A stretch of 64,000 nt of DNA from 34-65-8 sp963529855 (GTDB lineage: Bacteria; Pseudomonadota; Alphaproteobacteria; Sphingomonadales; Sphingomonadaceae): contig CAURZK010000001.1 in assembly GCA_963529855.1 (NCBI GenBank), forward strand, positions 617,602-681,601. The letters are read 5' to 3'. The notes beneath the pieces were generated by a model, which was not told the DNA's origin, did not search any database, and saw only the letters and a list, made by a program, of their open reading frames with translations. A program made the position numbers and the translations under genes. Below, piece after piece: positions 25,176 through 34,607 of the stretch; the stretch's first letter is position 1, and every line of letters begins with the position of its first letter.

Positions 25176-26744
25176 CTAGCGGATGCGAACCGCGATATAA
25201 GCAGCCGGAATGCCGCGGCGCTGGATGCGAAGCAGCACCGAGTCCCGCCCGGCACGTTCAGCCTCGGCAATAACCGCTTCGAGTTCGGCGGCCGTTGCAA
25301 GCTCCCGGTAGTTGGCGCTGAGGATCACGTCGCGACGCTGAAGGCCCTTGCGTGCCGCATCCGAATTGGGATCCACAGCGGCGATCGCCAGGCCGCGCGA
25401 ATCCGCGGCGATGCCGAGCTGGCGCGCGATCTCCGGCGTCACCGCGACTACGCCCAGGCCCAGCCTCTGCTGGATACCTTCGCTCATCCCCGGGGCGGCA
25501 GGGGGCTGTTCACCGCCCTCATCCTCGCCCGGTGCGAACATCTGGCTCTGGCGCATCTGTTCTTCGCTAGGCCGGCGGCCAACCGTCACGGTGACTGTGC
25601 GCCGTTCGCCATTGCGGATCAGTTCGACCGGCACGCGGGTGCCCGGTGCGATATTGGCGACCAGGAACGACAGGGTCTGTTCGGGCGTGATTTCCTGACG
25701 GTTGACGCTCAGGACCACGTCGCCCGGGCGAATGCCGGCATTGGCCCCGGCTTCACCTTCGACCACGCTCTGGACGAATTCGCCGCGGTTGCGCGGTACG
25801 CCCAACGCTTCGGCCATGTCGGAATTGACCGGCTGGATCGAGACGCCGAGGTAACCGCGCTCGATCTCTTCGCCCTGGCGCAGCTGGGCCACGATCGGCG
25901 CGGCGATTTCGGCCGGGATGGCAAAACCGATGCCGACATTGCCGCCCGAGGGGGAGAAGATGGCGTTGTTGATGCCGATGACGTTGCCCTGCATGTCGAA
26001 CAGCGGGCCGCCCGAATTGCCGCGGTTGATGCTGGCATCGGTCTGGATGTAGCGGTCGTAAGCCCCGCCCGAACCGGTGTTGCGATAGACTGCCGAGATG
26101 ATGCCGCTGGTGACCGTGCCGCCAAGGCCGAACGGATTGCCGATCGCGACCACCCAGTCGCCCGGGCGGGCCTGCGAGGAATCGCCGAAGCGGACGAAAG
26201 GAAACGGTTGGCCTCGCTCGATCTTGAGCACGGCAAGGTCGGACTGGGCGTCGGCGCCGACCAGTTCGGCCGCGTATTCGGTTCCATCAGGCATGGTCAC
26301 GGTGATTTCTTCCACCGTCCCGCGCCCGGTCGGGCTGACGACGTGGTTGTTCGTCACGACGTAGCCGTCGGCCGAGATGATGAAGCCCGAGCCCAGCGAT
26401 TGCCCTTCGCGGAACTGCGGCTGGGCCTGCCCGCCGCGCTGCCCGAACAGCCCCTCGAACGGTGTGCCGGCGAACGGATTGTTCGCCTGGACTTCGATCC
26501 GCTGGCGAGTGGAAATGTTGACCACTGCGGGCTGAAGCTGCGCGGTCAGATCGGCGAAACTTTCGGGCGCCCCGGCACGCGGGACGACCCGCGCCATCGC
26601 GCTGTCGTCGTTCTGGGCTACCTGCGCTCCGGCAGGCTGGCCGGTGATGAGGGAAATCGCGGCGCCGCCGACTAGCAGCGCGCTCGTTACTCCATAAGCG
26701 TATCGCACTGGCTTCACGTCCTCTTGTTCCTCTCGTTTACGCAT
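25176..26744 (-). CDS. degP: Do-family periplasmic serine protease/chaperone (DegP/HtrA)
   Basis: 522 residues. An N-terminal signal sequence, trypsin-like protease domain with His 134 ('TNNHVV'), Asp 169 ('SDLAVLK') and Ser 244 ('RGNSGGPLFD'), then two PDZ domains ('RGYLGVSIQPVN' and 'LGLGVVAVTPEIARQLG') separated by an acidic Pro-rich linker. It degrades or refolds misfolded envelope proteins. A GTG at 26717 would give a shorter, cleaner signal peptide and could be the real start. The hflC-hflK genes lie upstream on the same strand. Confidence 0.95.
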   Translation of the reverse strand: MRKREEQEDVKPVRYAYGVTSALLVGGAAISLITGQPAGAQVAQNDDSAMARVVPRAGAPESFADLTAQLQPAVVNISTRQRIEVQANNPFAGTPFEGLFGQRGGQAQPQFREGQSLGSGFIISADGYVVTNNHVVSPTGRGTVEEITVTMPDGTEYAAELVGADAQSDLAVLKIERGQPFPFVRFGDSSQARPGDWVVAIGNPFGLGGTVTSGIISAVYRNTGSGGAYDRYIQTDASINRGNSGGPLFDMQGNVIGINNAIFSPSGGNVGIGFAIPAEIAAPIVAQLRQGEEIERGYLGVSIQPVNSDMAEALGVPRNRGEFVQSVVEGEAGANAGIRPGDVVLSVNRQEITPEQTLSFLVANIAPGTRVPVELIRNGERRTVTVTVGRRPSEEQMRQSQMFAPGEDEGGEQPPAAPGMSEGIQQRLGLGVVAVTPEIARQLGIAADSRGLAIAAVDPNSDAARKGLQRRDVILSANYRELATAAELEAVIAEAERAGRDSVLLRIQRRGIPAAYIAVRIR

Positions 26745-26825
26745 ATCCTGCGCAGAATATCCCGCGACGTTTTGCCCACTGCGCTGAACATCGATTGAAC
26801 GCGCGCCGGGCGGTTCGACGAACCG

Positions 26826-27668
26826 TCAACGCTGGCCGCGGAACTGCCGCAGGTATTCGTTGTCGGGGGACAGGATGATGCTGCTCTGCCCCTTGTTATC
26901 CCCCCGCGCGAAAGTAGCGTCGTAGCTCTGCATCGCGCGGTAAAAATCGTAGAACTCCGGGTCCGCGCCATAGCTTTCGGCATAGATCGCAGCGGCCTCG
27001 GCATCGGCTTCGGCTCGGATAACGCGCGATGCGCGGTCGCCTTCGGCACGGATGGCCTCGGCCTCGCGCTGGCGGTCGGTCGCCATGCGAGTGAAAGCCG
27101 ATTCAAGCGGGCGGCCATCGGGCAGGTCGGTGCGCTTGATCCGCACATCGATCACCTGCGCGCCGTAACGCCGCGCCTGAGCGTCGAGCTTCTGCCGAAT
27201 GTTGGTCATGGCATCGCCGCGTTCGGCTGTGAGCAGCGAGGTAAAGCTGCGCCGACCCAGCTCCTGTCGCAGGACCGAAACCAGCACCGGCTCCAGCTGC
27301 GTGCGAACGCCATCGGTCGACCCCGCCGCGCGGACCGTCTGGACCGGGGCGATGATGCGGAACCGGGCGTAGGCATCCACCCGCAGGCGCTGCTGGTCGC
27401 TGGTCAGCACTTCCTGCGGATCCATGTCGAGATTGAGCACCCGCTTGTCGAGCCGCTGCACGGTTTCCAGCACCGGAATGCGCAAGACCATGCCTGCACC
27501 CGTCTGGCCGTAAGGCACGTCGGGCTGGAAGCGGTTGATCACGCGAACCGGCTCACCCGTACGGATCACGACCGCCTGTTCGTGTTCGTCGACGATCACG
27601 ATGCTGGCGAGCAGGATCATCGCCAGGGCGACGATGGCGATGATCGAATGCTTGTAGGTATCCCACAT
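26826..27668 (-). CDS. hflC: FtsH protease modulator HflC
   Basis: 280 residues: an N-terminal membrane anchor ('IIAIVALAMILLASIVIV'), an SPFH/Band-7 domain ('DEHEQAVVIRTGEPVRVIN', 'LDMDPQEVLTSDQQRLRVD') and a coiled region rich in Ala/Glu/Arg ('RMATDRQREAEAIRAEGDR'). With HflK it forms the ring that encloses and restrains the FtsH protease. It follows hflK by three bases. Confidence 0.95.
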   Translation of the reverse strand: MWDTYKHSIIAIVALAMILLASIVIVDEHEQAVVIRTGEPVRVINRFQPDVPYGQTGAGMVLRIPVLETVQRLDKRVLNLDMDPQEVLTSDQQRLRVDAYARFRIIAPVQTVRAAGSTDGVRTQLEPVLVSVLRQELGRRSFTSLLTAERGDAMTNIRQKLDAQARRYGAQVIDVRIKRTDLPDGRPLESAFTRMATDRQREAEAIRAEGDRASRVIRAEADAEAAAIYAESYGADPEFYDFYRAMQSYDATFARGDNKGQSSIILSPDNEYLRQFRGQR

Positions 27669-27671
27669 GGC

Positions 27672-28829
27672 TTACTGTCCTTCCGGCCGGGTGGCCGACG
27701 GGGTCGGCGCTTCCTGCGCGCGGCGGCGCAGTTCGGGCAGCGGGAGATAGGTCTGGACCCCGTCGGTCTCGACGACGGTTTTGTCCGTCTGGCTCAGCAC
27801 GCGCTCCATGGTCTCGTAATAGAGACGCTTGCGGGTGACTTCGGGGGCGAGACGATACTGGGCGTAAACCTTGTCGAAGGCTTCGGTTTCACCCTCAGCC
27901 TGCGCGAGGATGCGCTGCGCGGTTGCGCGGGCACGGTTCATCGCGGCATTGGCGTCCTGTTCGGCGACCGACACATCGCGGAAGGCATCGTTCACCTCTT
28001 CGGGAGGATCGGTCTTGGCGATTTCGACGCCCTGAATCTGGATACCGGCCCGATAGGCATCGAGCAGGGCCTGCATGCGGCTGCTGACCCGCTGCTCGAT
28101 CTGGGCGCGACCGGCGCCGGAAAATGCATCATCGAGGGTCTGTTCGGCAACCGCGGCCCGCATGGCGGATTCAGCGACTTCGGTGACCGTAAGCACCGGA
28201 TCGGCGAGCTGGAACTTGAACTGCTTCAGATCCTTGATGTTCCAGCGCACGATATAGGACAGATCGACCAGGTTCTGGTCGCCGGTCAGCACCAGCTTCT
28301 GTTCCTGTCCTTCAGGGATGCGCTGCAGGCGGATCTGCGATACGTTCTCGCGATCGACCTGCTGGATCGGCCAGGGCAGCGTCATGTTAAGGCCTGGTTC
28401 GAGCGTCCGGCTGTATTTCCCGAACGTCGTCACCACAGCCTGCTGGCCGGGCGAAATCTGGTGGAACATCGAAAACAACAGCACCAACGACGCCAGGCCG
28501 ATGACGAGAACCGGCAACCAGCTCTTGCCGCCGGGGCGCTCGGGCAGGCGGAAGTTCGGGCCGCGTGGGCCGCCGGGGCCGCGGCGCGGGCCTTCCGGAC
28601 CGCGCTGTTTGAACAGGTCTTCGATATTTGCGGCGCGGCGCGGGCCGTCGCTGGGTGGAAGCCAGGGATTGCGCGGGCCGCGCGGCTTGCTGCCGCCTTC
28701 CCGGTTGCCATCGCCTGCTGGTTCGCCGTCGCCGGATCCCCGCTTGCCGTCATCACCCCCGCTGCCCCACGGGCTCTTGCCTGCCATCGCCAGTCCGAGC
28801 CGCTTCCTGAAACCGTCCCAAGTGTCCAT
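27672..28829 (-). CDS. hflK: FtsH protease modulator HflK
   Basis: About 385 residues from the ATG at 28829. A Gly/Arg/Pro-rich cytoplasmic N-terminus, one TM helix ('SWLPVLVIGLASLVLLFSMF'), then an SPFH domain ('ISPGQQAVVTTFGKYSRTL', 'TGDQNLVDLSYIVRWNIKD') and an Ala/Glu-rich coiled segment. It is the partner of HflC in FtsH control. A shorter start at 28787 ('MAGKSPWG') is possible; a longer frame would run into the divergent mrp gene and was not used. Confidence 0.93.
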   Translation of the reverse strand: MDTWDGFRKRLGLAMAGKSPWGSGGDDGKRGSGDGEPAGDGNREGGSKPRGPRNPWLPPSDGPRRAANIEDLFKQRGPEGPRRGPGGPRGPNFRLPERPGGKSWLPVLVIGLASLVLLFSMFHQISPGQQAVVTTFGKYSRTLEPGLNMTLPWPIQQVDRENVSQIRLQRIPEGQEQKLVLTGDQNLVDLSYIVRWNIKDLKQFKFQLADPVLTVTEVAESAMRAAVAEQTLDDAFSGAGRAQIEQRVSSRMQALLDAYRAGIQIQGVEIAKTDPPEEVNDAFRDVSVAEQDANAAMNRARATAQRILAQAEGETEAFDKVYAQYRLAPEVTRKRLYYETMERVLSQTDKTVVETDGVQTYLPLPELRRRAQEAPTPSATRPEGQ

Positions 28830-28903
28830 GCCGGTCTTTATAGGGGTGGATTGCCGGAAAAACAGGGGTTGCCCTGCCGATTTTGGTGCTAGGGCGCTGA
28901 CCG

Positions 28904-29863
28904 ATGAACGACGAGGCGCTGACCGCACGCCTGCCCGCTTCGATTGCGGCGCGGGTGATATCGCTGAAACAGGTCGAAGGACGGGTGACGGTGGTGCTCG
29001 ACGCCTCCGGGCTCGGTGCTGACGCGCGCACGGGGTTGGAGGCAGCCGCGAAGGATGCGCTTGAACAGGTGCCCGGGGTCAGCGAAGTGCGCGTGGCGTT
29101 GATGGCAGACCGGCCGCAGCGCCGGATCGTCGCCATCGGATCGGGCAAAGGCGGCGTGGGCAAGTCTACGCTGACCGCCAACCTGGCTGTCGCCCTGGCG
29201 CGGATGGGACACAAGGTCGGGCTGGTCGATGCGGATATATACGGGCCGTCGCAGCCGACAATTCTGGGGAATGCGGGCGAGCGTCCCGTGGCCGAGGACG
29301 GCAAGCTGGTCCCGGTGGAAAGCCGCTGGGGGGTGCCCGTATTGTCGATGGGCCACCTCGTCGCCCCGGACAAGGCGCTTGCCTGGCGCGGACCGATGGC
29401 TGGCAATGCCCTGGGTCAGCTGATCGACGCGCACTGGGGTGGGGCCGAACTGATCCTGGTCGACTTGCCGCCCGGCACCGGCGACGTTCAGCTGTCCATG
29501 CTGCAGAAGCACAAGCCAGCGGGCGCAGTGATCGTGTCCACTCCGCAGGATCTGGCGCTGATCGATGCGAAGCGCGCGTTGCAGCTGTTCGAGGCCGGCA
29601 GCGTGCCGGTGCTCGGCCTGGTCGAGAATATGTCCGGTTACGCCTGCCCCCATTGCGGCGAGATCAGCGATCCGTTCGGTCGCGGCGGGGTCGAGACAGC
29701 GGCAGCAGCGATGGACCTGCCCTTCCTGGGCCGTATCCCCCTGACCCTTTCAATCCGCGAAGCTGGCGATGCCGGCGTGCCGCCTGCCACTGGTGAGGGG
29801 GCGGAAGCCGATGCCTTTTCTGCCATCGCGCGCCACCTTGCCACTAGGCTAGGGCTCGGCTGA
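28904..29863 (+). CDS. mrp: Mrp/ApbC-family iron-sulfur cluster carrier ATPase
   Basis: 319 residues. An N-terminal DUF59/MIP18-like domain (1-70), then a deviant Walker A 'GSGKGGVGKSTLTANLA', 'DADIYGPSQPTILG', 'LVDLPPGTGDVQLS' and the C-terminal cluster-binding pair 'CPHCG'. It carries and delivers Fe-S clusters. The molybdenum hydroxylase gene follows after two bases, making co-transcription likely. It diverges from hflK. Confidence 0.95.
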   Translation: MNDEALTARLPASIAARVISLKQVEGRVTVVLDASGLGADARTGLEAAAKDALEQVPGVSEVRVALMADRPQRRIVAIGSGKGGVGKSTLTANLAVALARMGHKVGLVDADIYGPSQPTILGNAGERPVAEDGKLVPVESRWGVPVLSMGHLVAPDKALAWRGPMAGNALGQLIDAHWGGAELILVDLPPGTGDVQLSMLQKHKPAGAVIVSTPQDLALIDAKRALQLFEAGSVPVLGLVENMSGYACPHCGEISDPFGRGGVETAAAAMDLPFLGRIPLTLSIREAGDAGVPPATGEGAEADAFSAIARHLATRLGLG

Positions 29864-29865
29864 CA

Positions 29866-32124
29866 ATGCGCATCACCCGCCGGGGGCTGCTGGTCGGCGC
29901 CGCGGTGGGCGGCGGGCTGCTGGTTGCCTGGGGGTTGATGCCGCGCCGTTATGATCCGCCACTGCAACCGGCGGAGGGCGAGTACGCCTTCAGCGCCTGG
30001 CTCAAGATCGGTCGCGACGGGGTTGTGACCGTTGCTGTCCCGCAGCTCGAGATGGGCCAGGGCGTCACCACGCTGATCCCGCAGGTGGTCGCGAGCGAAC
30101 TGGGTGCCGACTGGCGCCAGGTCGCGGTCGAGCCGGCACCTGTCAGCGGCGCCTATGCCAACGTACCGCTCGCGGCACACTGGGCGCCGCTGTGGATGCC
30201 GTTTACGCCGGGCGCCGCGCAGGGGCCGGACCCGGTGATCGCTGAGCGCTTCGCCCAGTTCAACCGCTTCAACGCAACTGCAATAGGCAGCTCGCTGGCC
30301 GCGTACGAGGCGCCCGCGCGCGAGGCTGCGGCGGCAGCGCGGGCAATGCTGTGCATGGCCGCCGCCGATCGCTGGGACGCAGCGTGGGAAGAATGCGACG
30401 CGGCTGACGGGTTCGTCCAGCTGGGCAACCAGCGTCTGCGCTTTGCCGATCTTGCCGCCGAAGCCAGCACATATCCGCCGCCCGATCCGCCCCCCCTGCG
30501 CACAGAGCCGCCGCAGGAAAGGCCGATAGCCGGCGAGGCTGAACAGGCGAGCGACTACCCTCGGCTCGACGCTCCGGCCAAAGTCGACGGCAGTTACCTG
30601 TTTGCGGGCGACGTGCGGCTGCCGGGCATGGTCTACGCCGCGATCCGCCATGCGCCGCTGCCCGAAGGCGAGCTGACTCAGTTCGAACCGCGCCGCACGG
30701 CGGAACTGGTGCAGATGGTCCGGCACAAGCGCTGGCTGGCGTCCGTGGCGACCAACTGGTGGGCGGCTGAACGCGCGCTCGATGCGGCCAAGGCACGATT
30801 TACCGTGACCGGGCCGCTCGACCACGCGATGACCGAGGCGCGGCTCGATCGCGGATTGACGGAGGGGACGGCAATCCGCGTCGCGACGCGCGGCCAAGGT
30901 GACTCGACCATGGGCGAACCGGGCCTGACCCGGCGTTATGAAATTGCCCCGGCAGTGCACGCGACCCTCGAAACTGCCAGCGCCACCGCGCGCCTCGCCG
31001 ATGGCCGGCTGGAGCTGTGGCTGGCGAGCCAGGCGCCCGAGCAGGCGCGCGAGGCAGCGGCAAAGGCGGTTGGCCTTAGCGTGGAGGATGTCGTTCTCTA
31101 TCCGATGCCTGCGGGCGGCAGCTTCGATCGGCGGCTGGAACATGACCACGCGATCGAGGTCGCGCTGATCGCGCGCAAGGTCGGGCGGCCGGTGCAGCTG
31201 GTCTGGTCACGGTGGCAGGAATCGCTCGCCGGGCGGCCCCGTGCGCCCGCCAAGGCGCTGCTGTCTGCCAGCACCACTCCCGACGGCGGCATCGCGAGTT
31301 GGCGGGCGCGGATCGCCACGCCCCCGACGATGCGCGAGACGGGCGCCCGGCTGTTCGATCACCTGACCCCCCGTGCTGCGATCGCGGAAAGCGAAGGCGA
31401 GGCGGATGCGCTGGCACTCGAAGGCGCGATGCCGTTTTATGCAATTCCCGATGTCGCAGTAGATCACGTCCCGGTGAATGTCCGCCTGCCCACCGGGCGA
31501 ATGCGCGGCGGCGCCGACGCCGTGACGGCATTCATGACCGAAAGCTTCGTCGACGAGTTGGCCGCACAGGCCAGGCGCGAGCCGCTCAGCTATCGCATCG
31601 CAATGCTGGGCGACGATCCCCGCATGGTTGCCTGCCTGCAGCTCGCCGCCCGGCTGGCACAGTGGGATGCGGGCGCCAATCAGAGCGGGCAGGGCCTTGC
31701 CTGCCACCTGATGCGTTTCGGTACGGCCGAGGGTCGGATCGCCTGCATAGCAACCGCGCGCGCGGGCGAAGGCGGAGTGCGCGTCTCGCGCCTGACCGCG
31801 GCGGTGGACCTGGGCAGGATCGTCAATATCGACCTCGCTCGTCAACAGATCGAGGGCGGCCTCGTGTTCGGGATGGCGTTCGCGACCGGGGCGTCGACGG
31901 GCTATCACGATGGCCTGCCGACCGGTGGGCACCTGCGTGATCTTTCATTGCCGCGCCTCGCCGATTGCCCGGAGATCGTGATCGAATTCGTAATGAGCGA
32001 TGCAGCCCCATTCGACCCGGGAGAGCTGGGCGTGGCCGTCGCGGCGCCCGCCATCGCCAATGCGCTTCATTCGGCCACCGGCGTGCGTTTCCGCCGCCTG
32101 CCATTGATTTCGGAGGGATTATGA
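29866..32124 (+). CDS. Molybdopterin-binding aldehyde/xanthine oxidase-family subunit (isoquinoline 1-oxidoreductase beta-like), exported
   Basis: 752 residues. The N-terminus 'ITRRGLLVGAAVGGGLL' is a twin-arginine-type signal, so the folded enzyme is probably periplasmic. Two molybdopterin-binding regions follow: 'PQLEMGQGVTTLIPQVVASELG' is split across 52-73, then 'MPAGGSFDRRLEHDHAIEVA' and 'VRLPTGRMRGGADAVTAF'. Relatives work with a separate small [2Fe-2S] subunit and often a c-type cytochrome; neither is encoded beside it, so the partner is missing or elsewhere. It overlaps the hemH start by four bases. Substrate unknown. Confidence 0.85.
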   Translation: MRITRRGLLVGAAVGGGLLVAWGLMPRRYDPPLQPAEGEYAFSAWLKIGRDGVVTVAVPQLEMGQGVTTLIPQVVASELGADWRQVAVEPAPVSGAYANVPLAAHWAPLWMPFTPGAAQGPDPVIAERFAQFNRFNATAIGSSLAAYEAPAREAAAAARAMLCMAAADRWDAAWEECDAADGFVQLGNQRLRFADLAAEASTYPPPDPPPLRTEPPQERPIAGEAEQASDYPRLDAPAKVDGSYLFAGDVRLPGMVYAAIRHAPLPEGELTQFEPRRTAELVQMVRHKRWLASVATNWWAAERALDAAKARFTVTGPLDHAMTEARLDRGLTEGTAIRVATRGQGDSTMGEPGLTRRYEIAPAVHATLETASATARLADGRLELWLASQAPEQAREAAAKAVGLSVEDVVLYPMPAGGSFDRRLEHDHAIEVALIARKVGRPVQLVWSRWQESLAGRPRAPAKALLSASTTPDGGIASWRARIATPPTMRETGARLFDHLTPRAAIAESEGEADALALEGAMPFYAIPDVAVDHVPVNVRLPTGRMRGGADAVTAFMTESFVDELAAQARREPLSYRIAMLGDDPRMVACLQLAARLAQWDAGANQSGQGLACHLMRFGTAEGRIACIATARAGEGGVRVSRLTAAVDLGRIVNIDLARQQIEGGLVFGMAFATGASTGYHDGLPTGGHLRDLSLPRLADCPEIVIEFVMSDAAPFDPGELGVAVAAPAIANALHSATGVRFRRLPLISEGL

Positions 32125-33143
32125 CCTGGCAGGACCAAGCCTTGCCGCCCACCCACCCGGCTGTCCGCAGCGGAGGCGTTGGCGTTCTGCTTGTAAACCT
32201 GGGCACGCCTGAGGCCCCTGATCCGGGGTCGGTGCGGCGTTACCTGAAGGAATTCCTGTCCGACCGGCGCGTCGTGGAAATTCCCGCGCTGCTGTGGCAG
32301 CCGATCCTGCGCGGGATCATTCTCAACACCCGCCCGAAGAAATCGGCCCGCGCCTATGCCAAGGTCTGGACGGAGCACGGCTCGCCCTTGGCGGCGATTA
32401 CCCGCGCGCAGGCCGAAGCAATGCAGGAGCGACTGGGCGATGGCGTGCAGGTCGACTGGGCAATGCGTTATGGCAACCCGGCCATCGGCCCACGTCTGGA
32501 GGCGCTTATGGCAGCAGGGTGCGAGCGCGTGCTGCTCGCCCCGCTCTACCCGCAATACTGCGCGGCGACGACCGCGACGGTTGTGGACAAGGCTGCGGAA
32601 ACCCTGCGGACAATGCGTTGGCAACCGGCTCTGCGAACAATGCCGCCCTATCACGATGACCCTGCCTATATCGCTGCGCTGGCCGCCGATCTGGGGCGGC
32701 AGCTCGATGCACTGGACTTCATACCTGAAGTGCTGCTGCTGAGCTTCCACGGCATGCCCGAACGCACCTTGCATCTGGGCGATCCCTATCATTGTCACTG
32801 CCGCAAGACCGCGCGGTTGCTGGAGCAGGCCCTCGCCCGCCCTGCGCTGCGCGTGGTCACAACGTTTCAGTCCCGCTTTGGCCGGGCCAAGTGGCTGGAA
32901 CCGGCGACCGATGCGACGCTGGAAGCTGAAGCGCGCGGCGGCACGCGGCGCATGGTGGTGGCGATGCCGGGCTTTGCCGCCGATTGCCTCGAGACGCTGG
33001 AAGAAATCGCGATGGAAGGCCGCGATACGTTTCTGGAGGCGGGCGGCGAAAAATACGCTGCGCTTTCCTGCCTCAACACCTCGCCACCCGGCATGGCCAT
33101 GCTGGAAACGATCGTGCGGCGCGAATTGTCAGGCTGGATTTAG
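32121..33143 (+). CDS. hemH: Ferrochelatase
   Basis: 340 residues. 'VGVLLVNLGTPEAPDPGSVRRYL' is split across the N-terminal region, 'PLYPQYCAATTATV', the metal-site His 210 in 'LLLSFHGMPERTLHLGD', 'YHCHCRKTARLL' and 'TFQSRFGRAKWLEP'. It inserts Fe2+ into protoporphyrin IX, the last step of haem synthesis. The ATG overlaps the stop of the molybdenum hydroxylase gene (ATGA) and has 'ggaggg' upstream. A P450, which needs haem, is the next gene. Confidence 0.96.
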   Translation: MTWQDQALPPTHPAVRSGGVGVLLVNLGTPEAPDPGSVRRYLKEFLSDRRVVEIPALLWQPILRGIILNTRPKKSARAYAKVWTEHGSPLAAITRAQAEAMQERLGDGVQVDWAMRYGNPAIGPRLEALMAAGCERVLLAPLYPQYCAATTATVVDKAAETLRTMRWQPALRTMPPYHDDPAYIAALAADLGRQLDALDFIPEVLLLSFHGMPERTLHLGDPYHCHCRKTARLLEQALARPALRVVTTFQSRFGRAKWLEPATDATLEAEARGGTRRMVVAMPGFAADCLETLEEIAMEGRDTFLEAGGEKYAALSCLNTSPPGMAMLETIVRRELSGWI

Positions 33144-33157
33144 CGCCGCGAACTACT

Positions 33158-33169
33158 TACACTCGTGTA
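33158..33169. promoter_or_regulatory. Palindrome in front of the P450 gene, possible TetR-type operator
   Basis: TACAC-TC-GTGTA, flanked by TTAC on the left and GTAA on the right (33157-33174), sits 15-27 bases before the P450 ATG. Position and size resemble operators of TetR-family repressors that control P450s. No regulator gene is adjacent. Confidence 0.35.
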
Positions 33170-33184
33170 GGTAAGGAGTGACGC

Positions 33185-34582
33185 ATGGCCACGCTCGCAA
33201 CGCCCGATCTCGCCCCGCATGCCGCTGTCGAGGCGCGCCCCCGGCACTGGCGAGAGCGCCTGCCCACAGAAGCGCTTGACCACATCCCGGGCGAGGCCGG
33301 CCCGCCGATCATCGGCAACACCTTCAAGATGCTGGCCGATCCGCATGGCTTCACCCGGCGGATGATCGCCACTTACGGTCCGGTTTACAAGAACCGCGCC
33401 TTTGGCGGCTGGAACGTGGCACTCGTCGGCGCGGAGGCGAACGAGCTCGTCCTGTTCGACCGCGACAAGATCTTTTCCAGCGAACAGGGCTGGGGCCCGA
33501 TTCTCGACAAGCTGTTTCCGCGCGGGCTGATGCTGATCGATTTCGACCATCACCGGGTCGACCGGCGCGCACTGTCGATCGCCTTCAAGCCGGGTCCGAT
33601 GCGCCATTATGCCGGCAGTCTCAACAGCGGCATCGCACGGGTGGTGAAGGACTGGGGCGACAAGCCGATGCAGTTCTATCCCGCGATCAAGCAGCTGACG
33701 CTGGATCTCGCTGCCGACAGTTTCATCGGGATAGGCTGGGGGCCGGAGGCGGACCGGATCAACCAGGCATTCGTCGACATGGTCCAGGCCTCGGTCGCGC
33801 CGGTGCGCAAGCCGCTGCCGTTCACCCAGATGCGTCGCGGGGTGAAGGGGCGAGAATATCTGGTCGACTATTTCACCCGCGAAACCCATCGCCGCCGGGC
33901 CGAAGGCGGGGGGCAGGACATGTTCAGCCAGTTCGCCACTGCTACGCGCGAAGACGGCACGCTGCTGCCGGTCGACGAGGTGGTCGACCACATGAACTTC
34001 CTGATGATGGCGGCGCACGACACCATCACCTCGAGCGCGACCTCGCTGATCTGGCTGTTGGCCAAGCACCCCGAATGGCAAGACAAGCTACGCGCCGAGA
34101 TCACGGCCGTGACCGGCGGGGCGAGCGACATCGGTTATGACGACCTGGGCAAGCTCGAACTGACGGAGATGGCATTCAAGGAATCGCTGCGGCTGATCTC
34201 GCCGGTACCATCGACCCCGCGGCGGGCGCTCCGGGAATTCGAATATGGCGGCTACCGCATCCCTGCCGGAACGCAGGTCGGGATCAACACGCAGTACGTC
34301 CACCTGATGGAAGAATACTGGCCCGATCCCCAGCGGTTCGACCCGATGCGCTTCACGCCCGAAGCGGTGAAGGCGCGGCATAAATATGCCTGGGTGCCCT
34401 TCGGAGGCGGCGCGCACATGTGCCTGGGGCTGCACTTTGCCTATATGCAGGTGAAGATCCTGATGGCGCAGATCCTGACGCGTTACCAGATCGCCGTCGC
34501 GCCGGGGTATGCGCCGGAATGGCAGCCGTGGCCCATCCCCAAGCCCAAGGACGGGCTGAAGGTATCGTTCAAGAGCCTCTGA
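33185..34582 (+). CDS. Cytochrome P450
   Basis: 465 residues, soluble bacterial type. I-helix oxygen-activation motif 'MMAAHDTITSSATS', ExxR in 'FKESLRL', and haem-binding loop 'FGGGAHMCLG' with thiolate ligand Cys 413. It hydroxylates an organic substrate using electrons from a ferredoxin/reductase pair not encoded here. The substrate is unknown; the nearby lipid-type CoA genes make a fatty acid or terpenoid/steroid substrate thinkable. 'aaggag' precedes the ATG closely. It follows hemH by about 40 bases. Confidence 0.95.
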   Translation: MATLATPDLAPHAAVEARPRHWRERLPTEALDHIPGEAGPPIIGNTFKMLADPHGFTRRMIATYGPVYKNRAFGGWNVALVGAEANELVLFDRDKIFSSEQGWGPILDKLFPRGLMLIDFDHHRVDRRALSIAFKPGPMRHYAGSLNSGIARVVKDWGDKPMQFYPAIKQLTLDLAADSFIGIGWGPEADRINQAFVDMVQASVAPVRKPLPFTQMRRGVKGREYLVDYFTRETHRRRAEGGGQDMFSQFATATREDGTLLPVDEVVDHMNFLMMAAHDTITSSATSLIWLLAKHPEWQDKLRAEITAVTGGASDIGYDDLGKLELTEMAFKESLRLISPVPSTPRRALREFEYGGYRIPAGTQVGINTQYVHLMEEYWPDPQRFDPMRFTPEAVKARHKYAWVPFGGGAHMCLGLHFAYMQVKILMAQILTRYQIAVAPGYAPEWQPWPIPKPKDGLKVSFKSL

Positions 34583-34607
34583 TTTCCGTTCTCCCGTCCG
34601 GGGCGGG

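Noticed and set aside
26811..26825. Short palindrome CGGTTCG-A-CGAACCG just after hflC as a terminator
   Set aside because: The one-base centre forces a short stem and there is no U-run; it could equally be chance in G+C-rich DNA.
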